Assembly (NCBI RefSeq): GCF_030272615.1
Contig: NC_081413.1
Coordinates: 559,709,945 to 559,773,944 of the forward strand
Direction: 5' to 3'
Length of the DNA: 64,000 nt
Source of the DNA: Cryptomeria japonica
Taxonomy: Eukaryota > Streptophyta > Pinopsida > Cupressales > Cupressaceae
Shown: positions 10,980 to 22,451 of the stretch, in pieces
Position numbering within the stretch: position 1 is the first letter of the stretch
How the letters are laid out: every line of letters starts with the position of its first letter
Made by a program: the position numbers and the translations under genes
Notes under the pieces: model-generated
What the model saw: only the letters and a program-made list of their open reading frames with translations
Database searches by the model: none
What the model was told of the DNA's origin: nothing

Positions 10980-11880
10980 GAGGGATTTGAAGTTCCTAAG
11001 TGGGCTTAGATTGATGTGATTGGATTGGGACATTTAGCATGCATGCCTCATATTAGGTCTCACATGACCATGCTGGCAGCGTTAGCAAAGAAATGGAGGA
11101 GTGACATTGCTACTTTTCATTTATCGATGGGGGAGATGACCACGACAGGAGAGGATGCATACCTCATTCTCAGATATTTGATTAGGGTTGTCTAAGTGAT
11201 TTCAAAGTAGGCACCACCTAATGATGTTATACAAAGGTTGGTTGGTACAAGGGTGTCATTTTGACATGGGTAACTATCATTGGATCGGGCATTACGATAG
11301 GCACCACCTAAGCACCACATTTACTTTTCTATATGTGCACTAGTTAGCTGCTTCATTTTGCCAGATAGAGGCGATCAATCAATTGCACTCAATATGATTC
11401 AGGTATGTATAGATGCAGTAGATGGAGGTAGACCTATGGCCTAGGGTGTCCTAGTTTTGATAGAGTTGTATTGGAAGCTCCATACGATATGTTGTCATTG
11501 GGGTTGTAGTTTTGGATACGTGACTATCCTCTAGATATGGGCTTGGGAGAATATTGCGGTGACTCGGCCGACAGGTAGGGCAAATCGGGCAGTTGATCTA
11601 CTAGTTTGTATAGTTATAGGGATGGGTTACATTATGAGGAGATGGAGGGTGTAGATCACTAGAGAGTCCTTTTTGATAAATTGGATGCTACACATATTAC
11701 CTAGTGGCCATATATGGGTCTAGCAGGATGGCCAGAGAATCAAAGACACATCCGCTATGTGATTACTCCTATATAAATTATTGACAGATGAGAGCATGTT
11801 ATAGAGAGATATAGACCCGATAGGGTCCGATGCCAGTTTGGTTTTGTTCAGGACATTACAGAGGCTCCTCAAGGTTAATT
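10980..11880 (+). pseudogene. Plant mobile domain (PMD) gene remnant, antisense in gypsy copy A
   Basis: Pieces of a PMD (aminotransferase-like/MAIN-like) protein can be read with several frameshifts and stops. Near 11060-11190 the frame gives LAALAKKWRSDIATFHLSMGEM followed by EDAYLILRYL, the signature 'RW-x-TFHL-GEMT-LED' block. Near 11500-11570 it gives IWAWENIAVTRP, the conserved W-A-W segment. Near 11690-11760 it gives WPYMGLAGWPENQRH. PMD proteins are known as plant nuclear proteins linked to silencing and as cargo of retroelements. Here the gene faces opposite to the gypsy element (minus strand) in which it lies. It is not translatable. Confidence 0.75.
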
Positions 11881-12039
11881 AATACAACTTCTACATATAT
11901 CCTCAAGAATGTTCTATATTTTAAAACTTAAAATCAAAATATTAAGGTTAATAAATACAACCCATATGTATTTTTAAGTATATTATTAAATTATCAATAC
12001 TTTGAATCAAAATTGAAAATAATAGGTATGGGGTTAAAG

Positions 12040-13578
12040 TGATAACTCAATGATGAACAATAAGTACCAAACCAGTACTGAGAGGGGGGGGGGGTGAATC
12101 AGCACAGTCATAAAATCTTTTCCCGAACCAGTTTGACTGCAAACACTGCAAATGTCTGACATATAGTAACATTGGTTTGAAACAGAATGCAACCAGTAAG
12201 GCTAGGAATGACTGTGACAAGCGTTAACAGGTTAATCATTTAGTTTTCCACTCGACTTAATACTACACTTCCATTTCACCTTTATGCATGAATAGGTAAT
12301 CTAAAATATAATAACAGCTAGCTCAGCATGTTTTACCTTCAGACACAAATCACTTAAATCATCACATGAAAAATACTACACATGACACACAGATTTTTCA
12401 TGTGGAAACCCAACTGGGAAAAACCATGGTGGGGATGAATACCCACAAGCTACTTTTGAACTCTTTAGAAGTCCGCTCTGTTAGGAGCCTAGTCTGGTTA
12501 AAGACTGTTACAATAGGTTTTGATAGGAACCGATCTTGTTAGAGATCACTCGGTTAAGGGATGGCTAAATAACCGGTTAAGGGTTAAACCTTGTTAGAGG
12601 ATTTCAAGAACTCAATAGTTTGAGTCACCCTGTTAAAGGATTTACAACAAGCTGATTAAAGCTACCTGGTTAAGGGATTTTCCAACTGTTGAAGTGGTTA
12701 AAGATCAACAGGTATTACAATGATCTGATAATAGCACTCAATGCCTAATGTAGATTCGCTTAAGTTCCTTCCTTCTGCACACACACAATGCAGGAATCAA
12801 TCCTCTTATCTCATCTGGTCTGGCAAGAATCACATATCTCTTCACTTAGATACACACACATCATTTTCCAACAACCTCAGCATGAAACACAACATCGACC
12901 TTATAGGAAACAGATAGGTCGGTAGCATAAACCCTAAACCCTAAACATTTAGGTTAAGCAATTCAGGCGGTTCAATCCTGGCCATTGAACACTTTGCATT
13001 TGAATACAACGGTCTTGAATAGATCTTGAGACATTCTCCATCGCTCGTTCTTCACCGCTTTATGGAAGTGATAACCCATCATGCGTTCTCCATCGTTTAT
13101 AGGGACTTCGCACATTCCTGAGGTAGATAGGATCAATCTCCTTCATGCAAGATCCTTTACGCGCACAAGGCTGACATGGCACTATGATTTGATCTTCATT
13201 AAAATTCTAACTCATCATACGATATCATCGGTTGAATCACACAGGCTTGGAATACTTCAACTGGAAACCCTTAAGCTAAGACTACCAACTGGTAGTCATA
13301 TCATGTTAAGTCTTCATAGAGAACATTCCATATGCTGGTTCACATTTCATCATACCGGTTCTCTTGGACAAACATACCACTTCACCTATTTCTCAATATA
13401 CCAGTTCACTTTGTCAACTGTTTAGCTTCAATATACTTGTTCACTTCTTTGCACATATACCAATTCACCACATTGTACTGATTCACATTTTAGCATATTG
13501 CCGGTTCACTCTCCAACATATTGACATCAATGACAACATAATATCATCATGTCAACATACTCAACACAAATGCCAACA
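12040..13578 (-). mobile_element. 3' LTR of the complete copia element
   Basis: The plus strand begins TGATAACTCAATG and ends ATGCCAACA (1539 bp); on the coding strand this is TGTTGGCAT...TTATCA. It carries a G-run and GTGAATCAG near its U5 end, two adjacent telomere-like units (AAACCCTAAACCCTAAAC, 12929-12946), and a U3-side array of CCGGTTCAC-like motifs at about 13355-13525. Small plus-strand frames at 13081-13801 are shadows of this repeat-rich LTR. Confidence 0.92.
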
Positions 13579-13590
13579 ATCTCCCCCTTT
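13579..13590 (-). promoter_or_regulatory. Polypurine tract of the copia element
   Basis: The coding (minus) strand reads AAAGGGGGAGAT directly before the LTR start TGTTGGC. This primes plus-strand synthesis in copia elements and confirms that 12040-13578 is the 3' LTR. Confidence 0.85.
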
Positions 13591-13821
13591 GGCATTGATG
13601 GCAATATACAAAGATCTCTCTTTCCGCATCACATCTTTTCCCCATTGCTACAGATATCTTCTCCACTTCACATATTCTCCCCCTTCAACAACAATGCCAA
13701 AGTGGAGGCACAAGCTTTCCTGTTCCACTATGCTGCTCCCCCTGAGGAGTAGCATCCTTCAACACATCAATCCGGAAAAATTTGGACACTGCAATAGCTG
13801 ACTGATGTGGAGTACATACTT

Positions 13822-15429
13822 TTAGTTCACCTCTTGAAGGGGCAACACCCCTAATTCACCTCTTAAATAGGTAAATGAAGCCTTTGGTAGAGGCTTGGTG
13901 AATATATCTGCTAACTGCTCCTTGCTGGAAACATGTTCCAGTACAACCTCCTTGTTTTGAACCTTTTCCCTCAAGAAATGATACTTGAGCTCAAAGTGCT
14001 TGGTTCTAGCATGCAAAACTGGATTCTTGGAAATGTTAATTGCACTTGTATTGTCACAAAATATGCTTACCGGTTCAGATATAGGAACTTTGAAGCCATT
14101 CAATACATGCTTCATCCAAATAGTCTGGGTGCAGTTCATAAAAGCTGCAACATACTCCACTTCTGCTGTAGACTGAGAGATACAACTCTGCTTTTTACTC
14201 ATCCATGAGACCAGTCTACCACTGAGAAAGAATGCACCACCGGTTGTGCTCTTTCGGTCATCTACATTACCAGCCCAATCAGCATCTGTGAACACTTTCA
14301 GGTTGAAATCATTATTGTATGGATACCATAACCCATAGTCAATAGGTCCCTTCAGATATCTAAGAATCCGCTTGACTGCTACCAAGTGGGATTCTCTAGG
14401 GCTTTGATGAAACCGAGCGGTAATACCCACTGCATGTGCAATGTCCAGTCTGCTATGCACTACATAATGCAACTTACCAATCATTGATTGGTAATCCTTC
14501 TCATTTACCACCGCTGAGTCATCTTCTTTTGATAGCTTACAACCGATCACCATTGGTGTACCAACTGGTTTACTATCTTCCATGCCAAAGGTCTTCAACA
14601 CCTCTTTGACATACTTGGACTGAGTAATAAAGATTCCATCTTTCATTTGTTGAATCTATAGTCCAATGAAGAACTTAATCTCCCCTATGAGTGACATTTC
14701 AAACTCCTTTTTCATCTCATCAACAAATTCATGACTCATCTTGTCATCACCTCCAAAGATGATGTCATCAACAAATACTTTACAGATCAGAGTCTGATCT
14801 CCTTCTGATTTCAAGTAGATATTGCTATCTTCACTTGTTATTTCAAATCCAATCTTCACAAGATGGGAGTGCAAGCATTCATACCATGCTCTAGGTGCCC
14901 GCTTCAGTCCATACATGGCTTTATGTAGCCTACACACCATGTCACTGTCTTTTGATAGGGCAAACCCATTTGGTTGCTCTATATACACCTCCTCTTCAAG
15001 TATTACATTTAGGAATGTAGATTTTACATCCATTTGGTATACCTTGAATCCTTTAAAAGCTGCATATGCAAGAAGCATACAAACTCCTTCCAATCTAGCT
15101 ACTGGGGAAAAGGTTTCTCCATAGTCTTCTCCTTCTTCTTGAGCATATCCTTTACATACTAGTCTGGCTTTGTTCCTTACCACTATGCCATCCTCATTCA
15201 GTTTGTTTCTGAAAACCCATTTGGTACCAATGACATTTTTCTGCTCCGGTTTGGGTACCAAAGACCATGTACCATTCTTCTCTATTTGGTCAAGTTCCTC
15301 CTCCATTGCCTTGATCCAGTCTTCATCTTTATGTGCCTCTTTGAATGATTTAGGCTCAAATTCAGAGATCATACAAGAATTCTCTCTGACCTTTCTTCTT
15401 GTAAGGATTCCTGCATCCTTATCTCCCAC
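13822..15429 (-). pseudogene. Copia RT and RNase H region
   Basis: The frame 15429-14656 is the [20 protein letters not shown], then [42 protein letters not shown] (catalytic Asp), the [13 protein letters not shown] block, and FVDD at about 14755-14780 for the usual YVDD. A TAG stop separates it from the second part (14646-13822), in the same frame, where Gln is usual. That part holds the RNase H: FTDADWAGNVDDRKSTTGG, SQSTAEVEYVA, FCDNTSAINISKNP, HARTKHFELKYHFLRE and a normal tail (EQLADIFTKPLPK). The RT copies element RNA and RNase H removes it. Apart from the one stop the frame is well kept, so the element is not very old. Confidence 0.95.
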
Positions 15430-15564
15430 GATCTGCTTTGGATCATGATTCGGTTTGACATATCGAGGAATGCTCTTGACTGATTCCTCCTGCTTTTCTT
15501 CTTCATCCTCATCTTCATCAGCATCAACATCTACCGGTGTAGGAACATTGTTAGTGGTACTTGG

Positions 15565-16645
15565 CTAATTAGCATCTGGTTCCCAGAAGGTTACTACCGG
15601 TTCATCTCTTACTTGCTTATTGCCGGTTTCCTTAGGTTTTCCAGAATTTTCATCAACTCTAACATTGATGCTTTCAACAATTCTCTGATTCCTATTGTTG
15701 AAACATTTGAGAGATTTGCTCTTGGTGGAATATCCTAGGAATATTCCTTCATCACATTTTGCATCGAACTTGCTCTGATGTTCACTTCTCTTGATATAAC
15801 ATCTACTACCAAACTGGTGTCTTACCAGTCCAATACTCATAAGGAGTCTTATCCTTTCCTTTCTTGATGAGTACCCGGTTCATTGTGTACATTGCAGTTC
15901 TCACTGCTTCTCTCCAAAAGGTGTGAGCAACTTTTCCTTGGATCAACATAGTTCTAGCTGCTTCAACCACAGTCTGGTTGTTTCTCTCTGCTAAGCCATT
16001 GTGCTATGGAGTCCAAGGAGCAGACAGTTGCCTCTTGATGCCATTCTCTTCACAATATTTGTTGAATTCACCGGAAGTGAATTATCCTCCTTGATCAGTT
16101 CTAAGGCACTTGATTCTTCTACCACTTTCCTTTTCTACCAGTGCTCTGAAAGCTTTGAACTTTCCAAAAGCTTCAGACTTATCTTTCAAGAATGTGACCC
16201 ACATCATTCTTGAGCAATTATCAATCAGAATCATGAAATACCTATCTCCCTACACACTCCTAGTTTTCATAGGACCACACAAATCAGTATGCACAAGATC
16301 AAGTAAATTGTTTGTTGTGAAAGATTTACCTTTGAAGGTTGAGGAAGACATTATCCCCAGTTGACATTCTTTGCACAAAGGATTTTCTGGTTTGCTCAGC
16401 ACCGACAATCCTCTGACTGCCTTGGTCTTACTGGCCTTCACAATGTTATCAAAGTTTACATGGCAGAGTCTCCTATGCCATATCCAACTATCATCAAATT
16501 TAGCCATAAGACATGTACTTACATTTGTATTCAGCTGAAATAAGTTACCTTTGGTCTGCATACCGGTGGCCATCAATTCACCATTCTTTCCTTTGATTTT
16601 GCACACACCATTTTTGAATTCTAGAATGAGTCCACTATCATTCAA
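15565..16645 (-). pseudogene. Copia GAG-pre-integrase and integrase
   Basis: The open block 16645-16250 has the HHCC zinc finger (WHRRLCHVNF ... CKECQLG) and the first catalytic Asp in HTDLCGPM (about 16268-16290). Between 16249 and 15841 the frame continues with stops: the second Asp lies in LRTDQGG (about 16090-16106), followed by an in-frame TAA, and the catalytic Glu in GLAERNN (about 15978-15998), just after an in-frame TAG. Spacing fits DD35E. The block 15840-15565 is the C-terminal part with KFDAKCDEGIFLGYS, ending at a stop at 15565. The enzyme inserts element DNA into chromosomes; this copy is inactive. Confidence 0.92.
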
Positions 16646-17893
16646 CTAGGCAACACTCAATAGATTGTGTCTGAGACCTTCCACCCAATACACATTGTTA
16701 GCACTTCTCTTTCCATTCAGAGAGATGGACCCTCTTCCTTTAACCATACATGGTGCATCATTACCAAAGCGAATCACACCACCATCATATTCTTCCAAAG
16801 ATAGAAACTTGCTCCGGTCACCAGTCATATGGTGAGAATAGCCACTGTCAATAATCCACTCATTGGAATTATCAAAGTGGGAGACAAGAGCCTTCTTGTC
16901 TGATACATCTTCCTTTACTGCAACAAACACAATATCTTCATTCTCTTCATCTTCTGATTCCTCATCTATGACACCTTCATCAACTGCAACAAAATAGTTT
17001 CTCCAGTTTCCTCCTTTGAATTTATTGAACCTCTCTGGTTTGTCCTTGCTGTCACCATTAGGACAGTTTATAGCAATATGTCCTATCCGATTACAAGAAA
17101 AGCATTTCAAAGGGAGCTTACCTTTGTATTTACCAGTTCCTTTAGGAAGTTTCCTAGCAAGAAGAGCTTCAAATTCCTTCAGGATTTTCTCATCATCCAT
17201 TTCTCTGCTCTGTCTTGGTTCACTACTGGTGCTTGCTTCTTTTTCTTTTCTCGATGGTACAACAGAAGCTCTAAAAGTTGATTCAGTCTTTTGAACACTG
17301 ACATCAAAACTATTTAGCTCATAGGTTGTCAACTTTGCAATGATGAAGTCTAGGGATACCTTAGTCTTGTCTATTGATCTCAACTCCTGAATAGCAGCAA
17401 CCCTTATTGCATAGACCAGTAATAAGGATCTCAGAACTTTGCTTACCACAGTGGAATCTTCCATTTTACCACCAGCACTCTTGATATCTCCAACAATAGT
17501 TTTGATCCTTATTCCATACTGTTGAATGGTCTCACCTTCAACCATCCACATGTCTTCAAACTTCCCTCTAAGGCTTTCTTCCTTAGCTTGTTTTACATGC
17601 TCATCACCGCCATAGATATTCTCAAGAGTGTCCCATACTTCTTTGGGATTATCTTTATCCTGGACATTAATAAACTCAATGTCAGATAAGCTGCTAATTA
17701 GGGCTTCCATGACTTGCACATTCTCTTGTATTTCTCTCTTTTGATCATCGGTGAGAGTATCGGTAGGAATAACAAAAACATTCTCAATATAGCTCTAGTG
17801 TTGAGCACCCATGCTTCTGATGTAAATCTTCATTCTGTCCTTCCAAATTTTGAAGTTATCTCTGTTGAAATTTGGACCTTCTCTCTTCATCAT
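16646..17893 (-). pseudogene. Copia gag and protease region
   Basis: A likely start MMKREGPNFNRDNFKIW lies at 17893, followed by a TAG about 32 codons in, then a long open frame to 16646. It contains a UBN2-type gag domain (VWDTLENIYGG ... KFEDMWMVEGETIQQYGIRI), one CCHC knuckle CFSCNRIGHIAINC (about 17062-17108), an acidic linker, and an aspartic protease site WIIDSGYSHHMTG (about 16830-16862) ending near NNVYWVEGLRHNLLSVA. Gag packages element RNA and the protease matures the polyprotein. Position directly after the PBS fits. The stop near the start codon and the shift at 16646 disable it. Confidence 0.93.
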
Positions 17894-17950
17894 TACAATA
17901 GGATCTTTCCCTCAAGCGGTTAAGCTTACAACACAGAGGACCTGGAGGAT

Positions 17951-17962
17951 GCTCTGATACCA
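17951..17962 (-). promoter_or_regulatory. Primer binding site (tRNA-iMet type)
   Basis: The coding strand reads TGGTATCAGAGC, two bases inside the 5' LTR end at 17965. This is the normal initiator-tRNA-Met primer of copia elements. Confidence 0.92.
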
Positions 17963-17964
17963 AT

Positions 17965-19518
17965 TGATAACTCAATGATGAACAATAAGTACCAAACTGG
18001 TACTAAGAGGGGGGGGGGTGAATCAGTACAGTCACAAAATCTTTTCCTGAACCGGTTTGACTGCAAACACTGCAAATGTCTGACAGATAGTAACACCGGT
18101 CTGAAACAGAATGCAACTGGTAAGGCTAGGAATGACTATGACAAGCGTTAACCGGTTAATCATTTAGTTTTCCACTCAACTTAATACTACACTTCCATTT
18201 TACCTTTATGCATGAATAGGTAATCTAAAATATAATAACAGCTAGCTCAACATGTTTTACCTTCAGACACAAATCACTTAAATCATCACATGAAAAATAC
18301 TACACATGACACACAATTTTTTCACGTGGAAACCCAACTGGGAAAAACCACGGTGGGGATGAATACCCACAAGCTGCTTTTGAACTCTTTAGAAGTCCAC
18401 TCTGTTAGGAGCCTAGTCTGGTTAAAGACCGTTACAACAGGTTCTGCTAGGAACTGATCCTGTTAGAGATCACCCAGTGAAGGGATGGCTAAATACCCAG
18501 TTAAGGGTTAAACCCTGTAAGAGGTTACCTTGTTAGAGGATTTCAAGAACTCAATTAGTTTGAGTCACCCTGTTAAAGGATTTACAACAAGCTGATTAAA
18601 GCTACCTGGTTAAGGGATTTTCCAACTGTTGAAGTGGTTAAAGATCAACAGGTATTACAATGATCTAATAATAATACTCAATGCCTAATGCAAATCTGCT
18701 TAAGTTCCTTCCTTCTGCACACACACAATGCAGGAATCAATCCTCTTATCTCATCTGGTCTGGCAAGAATCACATATCTCTTCACTTAGATACACACACA
18801 CCATTTGCCAACAACCTCAGTATGAAACACAACATCGACCTTATAGGAAACAGATAGGTTGGTAGCATAAACCCTAAACCCTAAACATTTAGGTTAAGCA
18901 ATTCAGGCGGTTCAATCCTGGCCATTGAACACTTTGCATTTGAATACAACGGTCTTGAACAAATCTCGAGACATTCTCCATCGCTCGTTCTTCACCGCTT
19001 TATGGAAGCGATAACCCATCACGCGTTCTCCATCGTTTATAGGGACTTCACACATTCCCGAGGTAGATAGGATCAATCTCCTTCATGCAAGATCCTTTAC
19101 GTGCACAAGGTTGACATGGCACCATGATCTGATCTTCATTACAATTCTAACTCATCATACGATGTCATCGGTTGAATCACATAGAATTGGAATACTTCAA
19201 CTGGAAACCCTTAAGCTAAGACTACCAACTGGTAGTCATATCATGTTAAGTCTTCATAGAGAACATTCCATATGCCGATTCACATTTCATCATACCAGTT
19301 CTCTTGGACAAACATACCACTTCACCTATTGCTCAATATACCGGTTCACTTTGCCAACTGTTTAGCTTCAATATACCTGTTCACTTCTTTGCACATATAC
19401 CGGTTCACCACATTGTACCGGTTCACATTTCAGCATATTGTCGGTTCACTCTCCAACATATTGACATCAATGACAACATAATATCATCATGTCAACATAC
19501 TCAACACAAATGCCAACA
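17965..19518 (-). mobile_element. 5' LTR of the complete copia element
   Basis: At 1554 bp, it begins TGATAACTCAATG and ends ATGCCAACA on the plus strand, collinear with 12040-13578. It keeps the same telomere-like pair at about 18868-18886 and the ACCGGTTCAC array at about 19290-19455; several sites read ACCGGT here but ACCAGT or ACTGGT in the 3' LTR. The coding-strand promoter should lie in the high-coordinate (U3) part. Small plus-strand frames at 19111-19537 are shadows. Confidence 0.92.
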
Positions 19519-19523
19519 TGAAG

Positions 19524-22446
19524 GATATAAACAATAGATTTATAATCAGTGTTTAGATTAATGAGATTGATTTATGAAATTTAATAATTTTAGAAGTTTT
19601 GATTTTTATCTTTATAAAGAAAAGTTTCATTTTCATTTGAACAAGATGGAGGTAGGATTATATTAGTCTTTTTTTAACCCTAAATCATGTTTTCATACAA
19701 ACACTTTGTGTTGATTCACATTGAATCAACTATATTAGAAAGGAATCTAATATTAATATTTTTTTGTAGCTCTCTTGTTCAAAGTTTATTCGTCATTAAA
19801 GAAGTAAATAACATAGAAAAGGTTCTAATTCCTCAAATAGAGGTTCTCCTAGATTTAGACACGTCAAATGGAATCCCCCTTTATCTAATATGAGACTATG
19901 TTTTGATCGCATGGTAAAATAAATTCTAGGTTTGACTAGTGCAAGATACATCCTCAAGGACAAGAAAGGTGACTTGAAGATGGCAGGGGCAAAGCCCCTT
20001 GAAGAAAATTGTAGTAACAAGGTAGAATGAGAGGATCTCATGTTGGTTTTAGAGGCATCTTATGTAGGTAAATTTAGAGAGACAGAAGTGGAAGGAGACT
20101 TCAAATTTGTGACCCAAGAGATCAATAAGAGATATTTCCCAGCAAGAAGATGCAAGCATACCTTGAGGAAGTTATTTTCCTACAAATTAAGTTTTCTAAT
20201 ATTTCCTTTGTTCATACGTATAAAGAGAAAAATGTTATAGCTAACTATGTGGCAAATTGTGTTGTCTCATTACATGCCTATCCATCAATGGAAAAAAATG
20301 AATGGAAAAAAAAATGATATAAATAATTGGGAAAAGCTAAATGATCATCTAATCTTGGATTGCCTCGATAAGAATGCTATTAGTTTAATAAAATTGTGGT
20401 GTGAAAGGTATTGGTGATATAAGGTGCTCTTTTGCATGTAGAATTAATATTGCCTTATCTTGTCATTATGGTATTGGCTATAGAAGAGAAACACGTGGAT
20501 CTAAGGAGATTAATTTAGGTGGAAAGTGGTAAATGTGACATTTTTTCTTTTCTTTCCATGGTAGATACCAAAAGTGACAGAGAGCTAGGTTAAAGAAAAT
20601 AGTTAACTGTAGATCAAAGGAGATGTTTATAGTTATTAATGTCATTCTTGGGGTTGATGAAGTACATAATACTAGAGTGGTCAAAATAAGGGAGTCCATA
20701 AGGGATGTTGTTTTCTTAAGTTAAAGGGTATGGTGCATAATAAAGAGGTAAGAGAGAGTTTAGTAGCAATGTTTCTTCCTATTAGTGATGCTGTAGAGAA
20801 TTTTATGGAGGATATTTTACTATATTTCTGTGAAAGGGACCACAAGAGAATTTATTTTTTTGGGGGCCAATGAAACAATTACTCAAGGTTGATGAACTCA
20901 ATGGTTTTGGATATCATAGAGCATGTTTAGGAGAGGGATGTATATTGCAAGGATATCAATATCATATTGAGGCATTTCTTTGTGTCCCATGATAAGGGTA
21001 CCATAAAATTGTAAAGAAACTATAATCTAGTGGTGATAAAAAGGGAAGAAAGTTTATTTGGGCCTTGAGACAGTCCAATATTATTAAACACATTAAGTTT
21101 TCAAGATTATAATTTTACAAAACTCTCAAATTTTACTAGCGGAACTAATTAATGTTTCAAGCCTAAGTGTTCTACAAAAAGTATTTAAGCACTAGAAGAG
21201 GTTACCTAGGGATACAATCATTGTCTTGGGTTGTACTATAATTATAAATCAAATTAGTCTTGTATATAGGTGGTTGTATTTTATATATTCAAGATAGTAT
21301 GCAACTTCTCTTCTATTTTGGGTTGTTTTTCTTGTTAGGTGTAAGGATCATATTATTATAGTCTCATGTTTCTATGTGCAAGATTTGTATTAGCAGAATA
21401 CATTAGCCATTTTCTAGCTTTCTATTATTTCACCTAATAAGGCTATTAATCTAATTTGATATTATTTTTGTTGTATACTATTGTATTTTAGAGGGGATGG
21501 GTTAGGCTATGAAATACCTATAATTTCAAAAATTGAATTGTTTTTTTGCAATAAATTCCATCAAACAAACATGAAATTTTGACTACCACTTCACTTATGA
21601 TTATACAACCATACATATTTTTTAAGGATAAAATATTTTTTGCATTTAAATTCAAATGATATTAATCAAAATTAGCAAAACAATAAGAACAAATAACAAT
21701 CTTAACATCATTTATTTAACTAATCATACCATGTAAAATAAATAAATCATTTGAAAGACACTAGAACCTCTTTTATATTATTATATTATAGAAAATAATT
21801 CCAACAAATTTTTTATTCTTTCAAAACTTTTTATCATGTATTTAAGATAAATTAGATCCATAGAATCCTTCAATATTATCCATAAATTAGTCGCAATCTC
21901 ATATAGACATGAAAGAAAGGAGTCAATTGAAATAAACCTTATTTTCTATACCACATTTTATTCTCATTCATTTTTAGGTGAATACTTTAAAGTTGTTCTT
22001 ATACACAAAGAAGAGCAACATATTCAAAGATGAAATAGTTTATCTTAAACCATTAACTAACAATGTATAATTTACGTATTTAATATAACTCTATCTATTC
22101 ATAAACAACCTACCAATCTAAACTATCTTAGCTATGTTTACCTTAAAATAAAATGGAAGAAAACATGTTTAATTCTCTTATCAAATGGATTTTTATCAAT
22201 TGATGATATAACAAACTAAAAATTGAATATAGATTTCATTCACCATATTTCCTTCCATTGCCAATGTCTATCAACAACTATGAAAGATAAATGACTGATT
22301 CAAGTATTGGTCAAATGTTAAATTGATTAGACGAAAAAAAGAAAAAGAAAAGAACATCCTAAAATTGTTAGAGTGAATAATGTCTAGAACCTAGTCAAGG
22401 TGTTGTACCTTGTAATTATATAATGAGAGACATTCACATGTTAAGT
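19524..22446. other. Unassigned AT-rich sequence
   Basis: About 2.9 kb without recognised protein, LTR ends or tandem repeats. Short frames at 19796-20041 (minus), 20040-20240 (plus) and 20478-20699 (minus) show no motifs. The plus-strand frame from 20040 (LVLEASYVGKFRETEVEGDF) has protein-like composition and might be a fragment of a decayed gene or element, but I cannot name it. The stretch is probably the host sequence, or older repeat, in which the copia element and the large solo LTR sit. Confidence 0.3.
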
Positions 22447-22451
22447 TAACT

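Larger units (their letters stand above)
12040..19518 (-). mobile_element. Complete but inactive Ty1/copia retrotransposon
   Basis: This is a two-LTR element on the minus strand: 5' LTR 17965-19518, PBS, gag, protease, integrase, RT, RNase H, PPT, 3' LTR 12040-13578. The order protease-integrase-RT-RNase H is diagnostic of copia. Flanking 5-mers are TAAAG (12035-12039) and TGAAG (19519-19523), one mismatch from a perfect duplication. The LTRs differ by roughly 6% in the first 280 bases compared by eye, mostly C/T and G/A changes. Internal stops inactivate the polyprotein. Total length is 7.48 kb. A solo LTR of the same family is at 29054-30539. Confidence 0.93.

Noticed and set aside
13081-13801. 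Plus-strand frames of 114 and 145 residues, with a near-copy at 19111-19537
   Set aside because: They lie in the two LTRs of the copia element, antisense to it, and are translations of the ACCGGTTCAC motif array.
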